Shown here: positions 9,254 through 18,607 of the stretch, piece by piece
Position numbering within the stretch: the stretch's first letter is position 1
Layout: every line of letters begins with the position of its first letter
Assembly (NCBI GenBank): GCA_002337605.1
Contig: DDGL01000014.1
Location: 395,965-459,964, forward strand
DNA: 64,000 nucleotides
Direction of reading: 5' to 3'
DNA from: Flavobacteriaceae bacterium UBA1903
GTDB taxonomy: Bacteria > Bacteroidota > Bacteroidia > Flavobacteriales > Flavobacteriaceae
Translations under genes and position numbers: made by a program
Notes under the pieces: generated by a model
What the model was told of the DNA's origin: nothing
Seen by the model: the letters and a program-made list of their open reading frames with translations, nothing else
The model's database searches: none

Positions 9254-10471
9254 CTAACTTTCACGCTTCTTTTTTAAGGTAATTACTGTTACTTCTGGCC
9301 AGATTCCAACTCTTCCAGGATACCCCAAATAGCCAAAACCTCTATTCACATTAATATAACGACCAAATTCTTCATAAACTCCAGCCCAGTTTTCATACCT
9401 GTATTTAACAGGACTCCATTTAAACCATCCTGGGATTTCTATTCCAAATTGCATCCCGTGGGTATGACCGCTTAATGTTAAGTGTATATTTTTATCATGC
9501 GCCTTAACCTCTTCCTGCCAATGAGACGGATCGTGACTCATCAAAATTTTAAAATCGCTTTGTGCAATGCCTTCACATGCCTTATTGAGATCTCCTGCTT
9601 TTTTAAATCCACCAGCACCCCAGTTTTCAACACCAATTAACTTCAGGGTTTCACCGTTTCTTTCTAGGGTTACATTTTCATTCAGCAACAAGCGCCAGCC
9701 CATTGCTGCCTGGAGGGCCTTTAAGTCTAATAGATTTTTAGCTTGTTCTTCTTTAGAATTCCAGGAAACATAATCGCCATAATCATGATTCCCCAATACC
9801 GAGTATACGCCATCTTTAGCCGTTAAGCTTCCAAATAGCTCTTTCCACGGTTGCATTTCTTCAGCCACATTATTTACCAGATCGCCCGTGAAGAGAATTA
9901 AATCACTTTTTTGTTCATTTATAAGATCTATTCCGTAGGCAATTTTTTCTTTGTTATCGAAACTTCCACTGTGTACATCGCTAATTTGGGTAAGGGTATA
10001 TCCATCAAAAGCTTCTGGGAGATCGTCAAACTCTAAGGCATACTTTAAGACCTTGTAGTTGTACTTTCCTTGAATCATACCATATAACAAAGAAGCAAAT
10101 GGAATGGCAGCAACTCCCAGTGCAATACTGCTTATAAATTTTCTGCGTGATGGTAGGTAAAATTTAGCTTCATTGCCGCCAATTTTTGCAAAAAGTCCTA
10201 CAAACAGCCGCACAATATCTTCACCAAACAGAAAAATAATCAATAGCAATTTGGGCACAAAAAACGCTAAGAAAAAGCCAAAAATATAAGCCATCTTTGG
10301 GTTTGTACGCGCTTGCCCGGAATTGAGTGCATATACAAACAGTACTAATATTGCTATCGAACTTAAAGCATAGAGACCATACAACCATTTGTTACTGGTC
10401 ACGGTTCTCACAGATTGAAATGCATAAATATCTATGGCAATGTAAATGGCTATAAAAATGATCCAGCGCAT
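9254..10471 (-). CDS. Membrane-anchored calcineurin-like metallophosphoesterase
   Basis: This 405-residue protein has three hydrophobic N-terminal segments and a further one near residue 115. These are followed by a complete calcineurin-like phosphoesterase domain: ISDVHSG, FTGDLVNN, LGNHDYGD, MSHDPSHW and SGHTHGMQFG. These motifs supply the Asp, Asn and His ligands of the two-metal centre. The architecture is that of YkuE-like phosphoesterases; the substrate is not predictable. The gene lies about 100 nt from the thioredoxin-like gene on the same strand and is divergent from the GH92 gene. No promoter could be fixed with confidence. Confidence 0.92.
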   Translation of the reverse strand: MRWIIFIAIYIAIDIYAFQSVRTVTSNKWLYGLYALSSIAILVLFVYALNSGQARTNPKMAYIFGFFLAFFVPKLLLIIFLFGEDIVRLFVGLFAKIGGNEAKFYLPSRRKFISSIALGVAAIPFASLLYGMIQGKYNYKVLKYALEFDDLPEAFDGYTLTQISDVHSGSFDNKEKIAYGIDLINEQKSDLILFTGDLVNNVAEEMQPWKELFGSLTAKDGVYSVLGNHDYGDYVSWNSKEEQAKNLLDLKALQAAMGWRLLLNENVTLERNGETLKLIGVENWGAGGFKKAGDLNKACEGIAQSDFKILMSHDPSHWQEEVKAHDKNIHLTLSGHTHGMQFGIEIPGWFKWSPVKYRYENWAGVYEEFGRYINVNRGFGYLGYPGRVGIWPEVTVITLKKKRES

Positions 10472-10590
10472 GGTAGATTTTTGCGTTATTTTCAGAAAAA
10501 AGCTAAAGTACGATGGGATTGTACCTATAAAAAATCATTCACGTTATTTTAACGGTTTTCGTATCTTTTCAGCCAATTAACTCATTCCTA

Positions 10591-13515
10591 ATGAAAAAAT
10601 TCAGTGTGCTCTTGCTTTCTATCTGTTTGTTCATTAGTTGTGATGAATCACAAAATGCCACTCCAACAGTAAAAGACAACCCCCTCACCTCGTATGTAAA
10701 CACTTTTATTGGCACTGGAGGTCACGGCCACACCTATCCAGGAGCTACCATGCCATTTGGAATGGTACAGTTAAGCCCTGATACACGTCTGGACGGCTGG
10801 GATGGTTGCAGTGGCTATCATTATAGTGACAATTATATCTACGGTTTCTCACACACCCATTTAAGCGGGACAGGTGTAAGCGACTATGGTGATATTTTAA
10901 TGATGCCTACCAATGAAATTAATTTCAATAACGGGGCGGATGGTAAGAAAGGATACGGCTCAAAATTCTCTCACGATAAAGAAGAAGCAAGCCCCGGGTT
11001 TTATAAAGTACATTTGGACGATACTGATATAGATGTTGAATTAACAGTAACTCAACGAGCTGGAATGCACAAATACACATTTCCCGCAGCCGAAAATCAA
11101 GTGGTTATGGTAGATTTGGTTCATCGTGATAAAGTACTCGATGCCAAAATAGAACCCATCTCAAATACCGAACTACAAGGCCATCGTTTTTCTGAAGGCT
11201 GGGCTACTGACCAGCGTGTGTTTTTTAGTATAAAAACATCGCATCCGTTTAATGACATGCTGCAATCGCCACCCGTAGAAGGAATGCCTGGAGCACAGAA
11301 AATAGCATTAACTTTCATTAATCCTAAGAACGAACCCGTTTATATTTCGGTAGGGATTTCGGCAGTAGACTTGACAGGCGCCAAAAAAAACAGAGCAACA
11401 GAAATAGCCAATAAAACCTTTGACCAACTTAAAACTGAAGCGAACGAAACCTGGGAGCAACAACTTAACAAGATTGTTATAGAAAGTGAAGTTGAAGAGT
11501 ATAAAATAAACTTCTATTCAGCATTGTACCACACAATGCTTGCTCCAAATATATACCAGGATGTAGATGGGCGGTACCGTGGCATGGATCTAGAAATTCA
11601 CGAGACACAGGATTTTGACTATTACACTGTGTTTTCCTTATGGGACACGTACCGGGCTGCACATCCGCTTTATACCATTATTGAGCAAAAACGAACCCGG
11701 GATTTTATAAATACGATGCTCGCAAAATATGACGAAGGCGGTAGTATCCCCATTTGGGACCTTAGTGCTAACTATACGGGCTGTATGATAGGGTATCATG
11801 GGGTTCCTGTTATTGCCGATGCCTGTTTAAAAGGAATTGATGGTTTTGATGCTGAAAAAGCTTTGAAAGCTGTAAAACATAGCGCTACAAGAGATAAATT
11901 GGGACTCGCATCCTACAAAAAAGTAGGCTTTATTCCTGTTGAAGAAGAGAGCGAGAGTGTTTCCAAAACCCTGGAATACGCTTACGACGACTGGACTATC
12001 GCACAAATGGCAAAAAAAATGGGTAAAATTGAAGATTATAAAACCTACACCAAAAGAGCCCAGAATTATAAAAATCTGTTCAACCCCGAAACCAATTTCT
12101 TTCAAGGGCGTTTTAACAACACCTGGTTCGGACCCTTCGACCCGTTTGAAGTTAATTTCAACTACACCGAAGCCAATGCCTGGCAATACAGTCTGTACGC
12201 ACCACAGGACATCTCTGGAATGATAACTTTAATGGGTGGAAAGGAAAAATTCAAGGCACATCTGAATAATTTATTTACTGCAAAAACTGAAACTTCAGGG
12301 AGGAATCAGGCAGATATTACAGGACTTATCGGGCAATATGCCCATGGAAATGAGCCCAGCCATCACATGGCATACCTCTACAATTTTATAAACCAGCCGC
12401 AACGTACGCAAGAGCTCACTCATCAAATTTTAACTGAATTGTACACCAATGCTCCGGACGGGATTTCAGGCAATGAGGACTGCGGACAAATGAGTGCCTG
12501 GTATGTTTTTAGCTCGCTGGGATTTTACCCTGTGACACCCGGAAGCAACGAATATATTATTGGAGCACCTTTATTTCCGAAGGCAACTATTAATTTAGAA
12601 AACGGAAAACAATTTACAGTAGTAGCCAATAGTATTTCTGAGAGCAATACCTATATAGCCTCAGCAACTTTAAATGGAACATCATTGAACCGGACCTATC
12701 TCACACACGATGAAATTATAAATGGAGGTACTCTGGTTTTTGAAATGACGAACACTGCAAGTGATTGGGGAACCAAAGACGAAAACATCCCAAAAACCGA
12801 AATAAATGATCATAAAATTCTCTTGTCTCCCTTTTTAGCTGAAGGAGATGTGGCTTTTAAAGATACTACAACCCTGGCATTGAAAGTTTCTGAAAAAGAC
12901 GCTGTAATTTTTTACAGTTTAAACGATAGTGATTTTTTAAAATACAATAAACCTGTGACCATTTCAGAAAAAACATTACTGAAAACCTATGCTGAAAGAG
13001 GCGGGCAAAGAAGTGAAATTCTGAAGACGCAATTTTATAAAATTGACAAAAATATAAGTATCAGCTTAGAAACCGAATTTGCCAACGAATACAACGCAGG
13101 TGGTAATGATGCTTTAATTGACGGTATTAGGGGTGGCAAAGATTTCAGAACTGGTGCCTGGCAGGGCTATTGGGGAAAAGATTTGGTCGCTACCATAAAC
13201 AGAGGTTCCTCTAAATTGATAAAATCGGTTACTATGAGCTTTTTAGAAGATCAGGGAAGCTGGATTTTCTTTCCCACGGAAGTACAGGTGTATGTGGCTG
13301 GAGCCGATAAAAAGTTTCGTCTGTCCAGACAAAGAACCATAGATGCTGGTGTAAAAAATGACGAACCCAACTTAAAAAAAATGACCTTCTCCATCAATAA
13401 GCCCAACATACAATATGTTAAGGTGGTGGCGAAAAATTTCGGGAAACTTCCCGAATGGCATTTGGGATATGGCGGCAATGCATGGGTATTTGTGGACGAA
13501 ATAGAGCTTCGATAA
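10591..13515 (+). CDS. GH92 family alpha-mannosidase lipoprotein
   Basis: This 974-residue protein begins with a lipoprotein signal (cysteine in LFISCDES), so it is probably membrane-anchored in the periplasm or on the surface. The GH92 core includes the N-terminal GTGGHGHTYPGA and PFGMVQLSPDT. Further on it has HGNEPSHH, carrying the catalytic-acid Glu region, and GNEDCGQMSAW, carrying the base Asp region. GH92 enzymes are calcium-dependent exo-alpha-mannosidases acting on high-mannose N-glycans and mannans; linkage specificity cannot be read. The C-terminus adds a chitobiase/hexosaminidase-C-like domain (about 760-830) and an F5/8-type-C-like carbohydrate-binding domain (about 845-974). A glycosylasparaginase and a sugar transporter follow on the same strand. 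TATCTTTT 31 nt upstream of the ATG is a weak -7 candidate. Confidence 0.93.
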   Translation: MKKFSVLLLSICLFISCDESQNATPTVKDNPLTSYVNTFIGTGGHGHTYPGATMPFGMVQLSPDTRLDGWDGCSGYHYSDNYIYGFSHTHLSGTGVSDYGDILMMPTNEINFNNGADGKKGYGSKFSHDKEEASPGFYKVHLDDTDIDVELTVTQRAGMHKYTFPAAENQVVMVDLVHRDKVLDAKIEPISNTELQGHRFSEGWATDQRVFFSIKTSHPFNDMLQSPPVEGMPGAQKIALTFINPKNEPVYISVGISAVDLTGAKKNRATEIANKTFDQLKTEANETWEQQLNKIVIESEVEEYKINFYSALYHTMLAPNIYQDVDGRYRGMDLEIHETQDFDYYTVFSLWDTYRAAHPLYTIIEQKRTRDFINTMLAKYDEGGSIPIWDLSANYTGCMIGYHGVPVIADACLKGIDGFDAEKALKAVKHSATRDKLGLASYKKVGFIPVEEESESVSKTLEYAYDDWTIAQMAKKMGKIEDYKTYTKRAQNYKNLFNPETNFFQGRFNNTWFGPFDPFEVNFNYTEANAWQYSLYAPQDISGMITLMGGKEKFKAHLNNLFTAKTETSGRNQADITGLIGQYAHGNEPSHHMAYLYNFINQPQRTQELTHQILTELYTNAPDGISGNEDCGQMSAWYVFSSLGFYPVTPGSNEYIIGAPLFPKATINLENGKQFTVVANSISESNTYIASATLNGTSLNRTYLTHDEIINGGTLVFEMTNTASDWGTKDENIPKTEINDHKILLSPFLAEGDVAFKDTTTLALKVSEKDAVIFYSLNDSDFLKYNKPVTISEKTLLKTYAERGGQRSEILKTQFYKIDKNISISLETEFANEYNAGGNDALIDGIRGGKDFRTGAWQGYWGKDLVATINRGSSKLIKSVTMSFLEDQGSWIFFPTEVQVYVAGADKKFRLSRQRTIDAGVKNDEPNLKKMTFSINKPNIQYVKVVAKNFGKLPEWHLGYGGNAWVFVDEIELR

Positions 13516-13597
13516 AGAAACACTTAGCTCCCTTCGAAGGGTCGTTTAAGATGATACATTGAATAAATCTGAAAAATAACTTTAAGAAAAACGTATT

Positions 13598-14614
13598 TTG
13601 AAAAGAAGAAAATTTATTAGAAGTACTGCTGCAGGAGCTGTAGGTGCTACGTTTGCAGTGAGCGCTATGGCATGTGTAGATGAAAATAAAAAAAAAGATA
13701 TTCTTCCTGAAGAAAAAAAACCAATGAGCAAAAACAAACCCAACCTCCCCATCGCTATTTGTACTTGGCAATTTACTGCCGCAAATCAAACTGCTGGAGA
13801 CGCTTTGGAGCGTGGAAAACCCGCTTTAGACGCTGCTATTGAAGGTGTTTCGGTGGAAGAACAAAACCTAAAAAACACTACTGTAGGTAAAGGCGGTGCC
13901 CCGGACCGGGAGGGAAACGTAACCCTGGATGCTTGCGTAATGGCGCCAGATGGGGATTGTGGCGCAGTAATGGCAGTTTCCAATACCAGTCATGTTGCAG
14001 CCCTATCCAGAAAAGTAATGGAGGACACCCCACATGTAATTCTGGTAGGTGAAGGTGCTGAAGAATTCGCAACACTATCAGGTTTTGAAACCGAAGATTT
14101 GCTCACCGAAGCCTCCGAAAAAGCTTGGCAGGAATGGCTTAAAAGCCCAGAATACAAGCCAATAATAAATATTGAAAACCACGATACTATAGGGATGCTT
14201 ACTATGGATAAAGAGGGTGACATTGCGGGTGTATGCACCACAAGCGGACTCTCCTACAAAATGAAAGGCCGTGTGGGAGATAGTCCCATTATTGGGAGTG
14301 GTTTATTTCTGGACAATGAAATTGGCGGTGCCGTAGCCACAGGAATGGGAGAAGAAGTAATAAAAACGGTAGGGAGTTTCTTAATTGTTGAACTCATGCG
14401 AAACGGAATGTCTCCACAAGATGCATGCGAAGAGGCTATCAGAAGGATTGTTAGTAAGAATACTAAATATAAAGATTTTCAAATAGCGTACATTGCTATA
14501 AATAAAGCTGGTGAAACAGGCGCCTATTGTATTCACGAAGGCTTCACCATGATGCAGTATAAAAATAAAAAGAATGAGAGTGTTCTTGTAGATTTTTACC
14601 ATAAACCTGCCTAA
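13598..14614 (+). CDS. N4-(beta-N-acetylglucosaminyl)-L-asparaginase (glycosylasparaginase), Tat signal
   Basis: This 338-residue Ntn hydrolase shows the family hallmark HDTIGM, in which Thr197 becomes the N-terminal nucleophile after autoproteolysis. Downstream GRVGDSPIIGSG and GMGEE form the substrate pocket region. The enzyme cleaves the GlcNAc-Asn bond left after N-glycan trimming. The N-terminus has a twin-arginine motif (RRKFIRS) and a possible lipobox (SAMAC, C26), so export by Tat is likely. TTG is the start, and no ATG gives this signal. The gene lies 82 nt after the GH92 gene and 9 nt before an MFS sugar transporter, consistent with one N-glycan catabolic operon. Confidence 0.93.
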   Translation: MKRRKFIRSTAAGAVGATFAVSAMACVDENKKKDILPEEKKPMSKNKPNLPIAICTWQFTAANQTAGDALERGKPALDAAIEGVSVEEQNLKNTTVGKGGAPDREGNVTLDACVMAPDGDCGAVMAVSNTSHVAALSRKVMEDTPHVILVGEGAEEFATLSGFETEDLLTEASEKAWQEWLKSPEYKPIINIENHDTIGMLTMDKEGDIAGVCTTSGLSYKMKGRVGDSPIIGSGLFLDNEIGGAVATGMGEEVIKTVGSFLIVELMRNGMSPQDACEEAIRRIVSKNTKYKDFQIAYIAINKAGETGAYCIHEGFTMMQYKNKKNESVLVDFYHKPA

Positions 14615-14623
14615 CCACTCCCT

Positions 14624-15940
14624 ATGACCACAAAAAAAAATTACACTTCAGCTTTTGTTATTGTCACTCTGTTGTTCTTTTTATGGGGCTTTATTACAGT
14701 ATTGGTAGATAGTCTTATCCCCCGGTTAAAAGATGTGTTTGAACTTTCTTATTTTCAAGCGGGCCTTGTTCAGTTTGCGTTTTTTGGGGCATTTTTCTTT
14801 TTTTCGCTGCCCGCAGGATGGTTACTATCGCGTATTGGATACCAAAAAGGCGTGGTACTGGGATTAGCCATTATGGGCTTTGGTTGTTTATTATTTTATC
14901 CAGCTGCTTCTGAACGGGTTTTTGGTATTTTTTTAGTGGGTTATTTTGCCTTGGCTGCAGGAATCACCGTATTGCAAGTTGCTGCAAATCCGTACGTGGC
15001 GGTTTTAGGAAGTGAAGATGGGGCTTCCAGCAGGCTCAACCTTTCTCAGGCATTTAACTCTCTGGGGACTGCTATTGCCCCTTTGGTGGGGGCTTCTTTT
15101 CTGTTAAGCGATACTATTATGTCTTCAGAAGGGATTGCTGCTTTATCTGAACATGAAGAACAAAATTATTTTATAGCTGAAGCTGCAGCAGTGCAGACTC
15201 CATTTCTGGTTCTAGCAGGATGTGTAGGGGTACTAGCCTTGGTATTTGTATTCATAAAGCTCCCGAAGGTATTGCAAAAAAGCCCAAAAGGAGGATATGG
15301 AAAGTTATTGAAAAATTCTACTGTTTTAATGGGCGTCACAGGAATCTTCCTTTACGTAGGCGCCGAAGTTGCCATAGGAAGTTATTTGGTAAATTACTTT
15401 ATGGATATGAATTTGGCATCCATGATCATCGAAAATGAAAGCATGAATAGTTTTGCAACGAATGTCCTGGGAAAAGACCTCACATCTATTGACGCAAAAG
15501 CTGTGGTAGGCGCTTTTGTTTTTTTATACTGGAGTGGTGCTATGGTAGGTAGATTTATTGGCGCCATATTAACCCGAATACTAAAACCAGGATTTGTACT
15601 GGCTATTTTTGCCTTCGCTGCCATATTGTTACTGTTTATTTCTATGACCACAACAGGCTTAATAGCTATGTGGGCTATCTTAGCGGTTGGTTTGTTTAAT
15701 TCTATTATGTTTCCTACTATTTTCACGTTAACCATAGAAGGTTTGGGAGACTTAAAACCACAAGCTTCAGGACTTCTTTGTATGGCCATAGTGGGTGGTG
15801 CTATTATCCCACCGTTTTATGGACTTTTTACAGATTGGACAGGCTTTAAAACAGCACTTATCTTACTCATGGGTTGTTATGCTTTTATTTTGTTTTTTGG
15901 CTATAAAAAGCAGAGAACGAAACAATTACAGAGTACGTAG
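14624..15940 (+). CDS. FucP/NagP-like sugar MFS transporter
   Basis: This 438-residue inner-membrane protein has about 12 hydrophobic helices. It shows the FucP-family pattern: FFLWGFITVLVDSLIP in helix 1, QAAANPY-type sequence (LQVAANPYVAVLG) in helix 4, LNLSQAFNSLGTA, and a conserved IVGGAIIPP in helix 11. Family members import fucose, glucose/galactose or N-acetylglucosamine by proton symport. Its place 9 nt behind a glycosylasparaginase and downstream of a GH92 mannosidase suggests GlcNAc or mannose as the cargo; this is inferred from context, not from binding residues. Confidence 0.9.
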   Translation: MTTKKNYTSAFVIVTLLFFLWGFITVLVDSLIPRLKDVFELSYFQAGLVQFAFFGAFFFFSLPAGWLLSRIGYQKGVVLGLAIMGFGCLLFYPAASERVFGIFLVGYFALAAGITVLQVAANPYVAVLGSEDGASSRLNLSQAFNSLGTAIAPLVGASFLLSDTIMSSEGIAALSEHEEQNYFIAEAAAVQTPFLVLAGCVGVLALVFVFIKLPKVLQKSPKGGYGKLLKNSTVLMGVTGIFLYVGAEVAIGSYLVNYFMDMNLASMIIENESMNSFATNVLGKDLTSIDAKAVVGAFVFLYWSGAMVGRFIGAILTRILKPGFVLAIFAFAAILLLFISMTTTGLIAMWAILAVGLFNSIMFPTIFTLTIEGLGDLKPQASGLLCMAIVGGAIIPPFYGLFTDWTGFKTALILLMGCYAFILFFGYKKQRTKQLQST

Positions 15941-16054
15941 AAACACGTATTTTTCCAAAATCGGAACATTCCTACAAAATGCAATGGCTTTTTTTTATAG
16001 CTTTGTTGTACATAAGTAGGTTGATGCCCTAGGGTGTCGATCAAATTTGGGGCG

Positions 16055-16084
16055 AAAAGTCATCACATCTGTGATGGCTTTTCC
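16055..16084. terminator. Bidirectional hairpin terminator in the 15941-16240 gap
   Basis: AAAAGTCATCACA-TC-TGTGATGGCTTTT forms a 9-bp stem with one G-T pair, flanked by four A on the left and four T on the right. It can serve the plus-strand transporter gene and the convergent minus-strand DUF5689 gene. Nothing else is recognisable in this 300-base gap apart from a weaker AGAAAG/CTTTCT stem near 16210-16228. Confidence 0.55.
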
Positions 16085-16240
16085 ATTTTTTGCCTCGGTA
16101 CACTTTTTAATAACTGCTTTAGCAATTATTAAAAGCATTCAGCAACCCTGGCTGTATAGAAAGAATTTCAATGTAGTAACGCTTTAAATTTAAAATAACT
16201 TTCTATAAAGAAAGGCTATTCTTTCTCTTTTGTAGTAGAT

Positions 16241-18421
16241 CTAGTTAGAGCGTATTTCAATTTCATCTAACTCATATGTCCCGTCAAAATCTCCATTGCC
16301 ACTTCCTATGTATTTCCAGGCAATGTGTCCAGTGCCTTCAATACACGATAAGTCTACGTTCCCAGAAGAAATCCATTCGGGAAAACCGTCATTATCACTT
16401 ACCACAGTTACGGACCCTAACTCGATCCATGTAGCCATTGTGATTGTATTTTCATTACCGTCCCAATCGCCAGCAAATCGTACTTCCAGTACACTTCCAT
16501 CATCAAAACTGTTAGAGGTTTTAAAATGTAAGGTTTCTCCTGTCTGCATATCAAAATTAATTTCGGGAGTGATCAACCAGCCAATGGAATTAGCATCACC
16601 AGAGTTAAAAGACCCCATGCGCGCCGAAATACCTAAAGACATATTCTCACTACCATCAAACCACGCTTCCCAGGTTTCGGTGCCAGCTTCTATATAATTG
16701 GTCCAGCCATTTCCTGCAATTGGAGCATTTAGGGTTTGCGTTTCAAAAAAGTCGGAAAAAAGCACGTTAGTACCTACAACATCTGCCAGCCCACAATCTA
16801 CCATGGGGGGATCGCATCTGGCTCCGGAAAAATTGATGTCGTTAAGATCTCTTACCGAAAGCACAGACTCATCATTGCTGAAATTTCTTGTGTAAATCGC
16901 TGTAATAGTTCCTGAACCATCGGCTACTATTTGCGATTTAAAATCGGCAAAAGTACTCGTAAACAGCCTAATATCTCCCGTATCATCACAGCTCTGCAGG
17001 TTACGCTCCCCGTCAAAATTATCGGCAGGTTCCCCTGCATAAGTAAGCCCAATTTGTGAAATGATAAACTGCATAGTATTAAGCTTTACAAGAGTGTTTA
17101 GGTCGTCTGCGTTTAATTGGTTTACCTGTTTTGTTAAGGGCGTTAGCGTGACAGTTTCTTCACCTCCCACCACATAGTTGGCTAAAACCGAATTCGGGAT
17201 TTTAACAATTTCATTTACATTCTGAATTCCTAAAGTTAGGATGCCGGTATCTTCATCTACCGCCAAACCATTTAATATTATATACACTTTCCGTCCAACT
17301 TCAAACGTTTGATAAATAGAATTTTTGTCCATAATTACACGTAAGCCCAAACGCGGGTTGTTCATCCCTAAATCTTCGGTTCCCGGGGTGTTCTGGATAA
17401 ATAGTTCGTCAAAAAAATTGCCTTTTTCATCGCTTGACACCACGTAACCTTCCAGGATTAACGGGTCTTCGTCCAGACCAAATGGGGCATAGCTATTCCC
17501 TGCTTGCTCAAACCTGGCACGTACAGCTGCAAAGGTGGTAGTTGGTTCAAGCATTGGGTCCAACGGTTTTGGTTCGCAACGCTCGGGAGACTCAAAAACT
17601 AAATCATAGGGGTCTCTGACCACCAAAACATTTTCGTCTCCGAAAAAGTTTTTACTCAAAATTGCCATCAGTGTACCAGACCCGTCCGGAATAGCGAGGC
17701 CTTTAAAATCTGCAAAGGTGCTTGTCTGAAAAAGAATAGAGCCCCCGTCTTCACTACAGCTTTCTACCAGTCTATCGCCATCAAATTCATCGCCAGGCTC
17801 GTTGGCAAAGGTAAGTCCTACTTCACTTTCAGTAAATTGAACGTTGGGGAGTTGAATTAATGTATTTACATCATGATTCGTGATCTGGCTTAAGGTTTTA
17901 ACGGTTGGAATAAGGGTATCTTTTTGAGCCGAACGAAACAGGTATTCATCTTCTACAGGTGCTGAAATCTTATCGATTTCACTCATAGTAAGAACGCCCA
18001 CTGTAACTACGCCGCTATGGATTCCTACCGAAAGACCATCTAATTTTATAAATACCTGACGTCCAATTTCATATTTGGTAAACAATGGATTTACGTCTAT
18101 TAACACTTTAATTCCTGCTGTTGGGTTTTCAGCTTTATCCTGAAGAATAAGCTCTTCAAAGAAATTTCCACTTTCATCGCTAGAGATCACGAAACCGCTC
18201 ATAAACGTATTGGTTCCTTCAAAAGTAGCTACTTCGTCACCTGCAGCCAGGGCAGTCTCTAAGGTTGCTTTAACACTTGTAATTGAGACGAGTTCGCCTT
18301 GCAATGCCGGGTCAAACACTTCGGGTTCCGGTAACTCGTATTCGTCATCTTCTACGCATGACAATGTTACAATAGTAAGGACCAATAAAACTAAAATTTT
18401 AAAAATTTGGAGTGTCTTCAT
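16241..18421 (-). CDS. DUF5689 domain lipoprotein with two tandem domains
   Basis: This 726-residue protein starts with a lipoprotein signal (cysteine 22 in TLSCVED). Two homologous DUF5689-type units follow, roughly residues 45-290 and 300-545. Each contains a GxVISSDExGNFF(D/E)EL motif, a GRxVxIxLxGLxV segment and a C-terminal stretch with the FAD(F)KxxIxDGSGTxxAI pattern. The last 170 residues resemble a choice-of-anchor/jelly-roll binding domain ending in a GDFDGTYELDEIEI segment. Such proteins sit next to TonB receptors and secreted EEP nucleases in flavobacteria, as here, so a surface partner in nucleic-acid or phosphoester capture is inferred. It lies 186 nt downstream of the TonB receptor gene, separated by a REP-like element. 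Confidence 0.8.
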   Translation of the reverse strand: MKTLQIFKILVLLVLTIVTLSCVEDDEYELPEPEVFDPALQGELVSITSVKATLETALAAGDEVATFEGTNTFMSGFVISSDESGNFFEELILQDKAENPTAGIKVLIDVNPLFTKYEIGRQVFIKLDGLSVGIHSGVVTVGVLTMSEIDKISAPVEDEYLFRSAQKDTLIPTVKTLSQITNHDVNTLIQLPNVQFTESEVGLTFANEPGDEFDGDRLVESCSEDGGSILFQTSTFADFKGLAIPDGSGTLMAILSKNFFGDENVLVVRDPYDLVFESPERCEPKPLDPMLEPTTTFAAVRARFEQAGNSYAPFGLDEDPLILEGYVVSSDEKGNFFDELFIQNTPGTEDLGMNNPRLGLRVIMDKNSIYQTFEVGRKVYIILNGLAVDEDTGILTLGIQNVNEIVKIPNSVLANYVVGGEETVTLTPLTKQVNQLNADDLNTLVKLNTMQFIISQIGLTYAGEPADNFDGERNLQSCDDTGDIRLFTSTFADFKSQIVADGSGTITAIYTRNFSNDESVLSVRDLNDINFSGARCDPPMVDCGLADVVGTNVLFSDFFETQTLNAPIAGNGWTNYIEAGTETWEAWFDGSENMSLGISARMGSFNSGDANSIGWLITPEINFDMQTGETLHFKTSNSFDDGSVLEVRFAGDWDGNENTITMATWIELGSVTVVSDNDGFPEWISSGNVDLSCIEGTGHIAWKYIGSGNGDFDGTYELDEIEIRSN

Positions 18422-18543
18422 AGTTATGAGTTTTATTCTTTTAATTCTAGAAACCTTTAATTCTTGATTTTTCTTTCAACCCCTTCAACTAGGCTTAGCA
18501 TAAATTAAAATCAAGTATAATTCAAGGTCAAAATAGGTTTCGC

Positions 18544-18581
18544 CTGTACTTCGACTACGCTCAGTAGAACTGCTCAACCAG
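18544..18581 (+). repeat. REP-like intergenic repeat, copy A
   Basis: This 38-nt element contains TTCGACTACGCTCAGTAGAAC and recurs with about four mismatches at 30650-30687 in the same orientation. The core TTCGACT(A/G)CGCTCA is also shared with the inverted pair at 29341-29424. It lies between two minus-strand genes and has no coding capacity. Confidence 0.75.
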
Positions 18582-18607
18582 ACATTTAATTACATTAACA
18601 ATCATAC

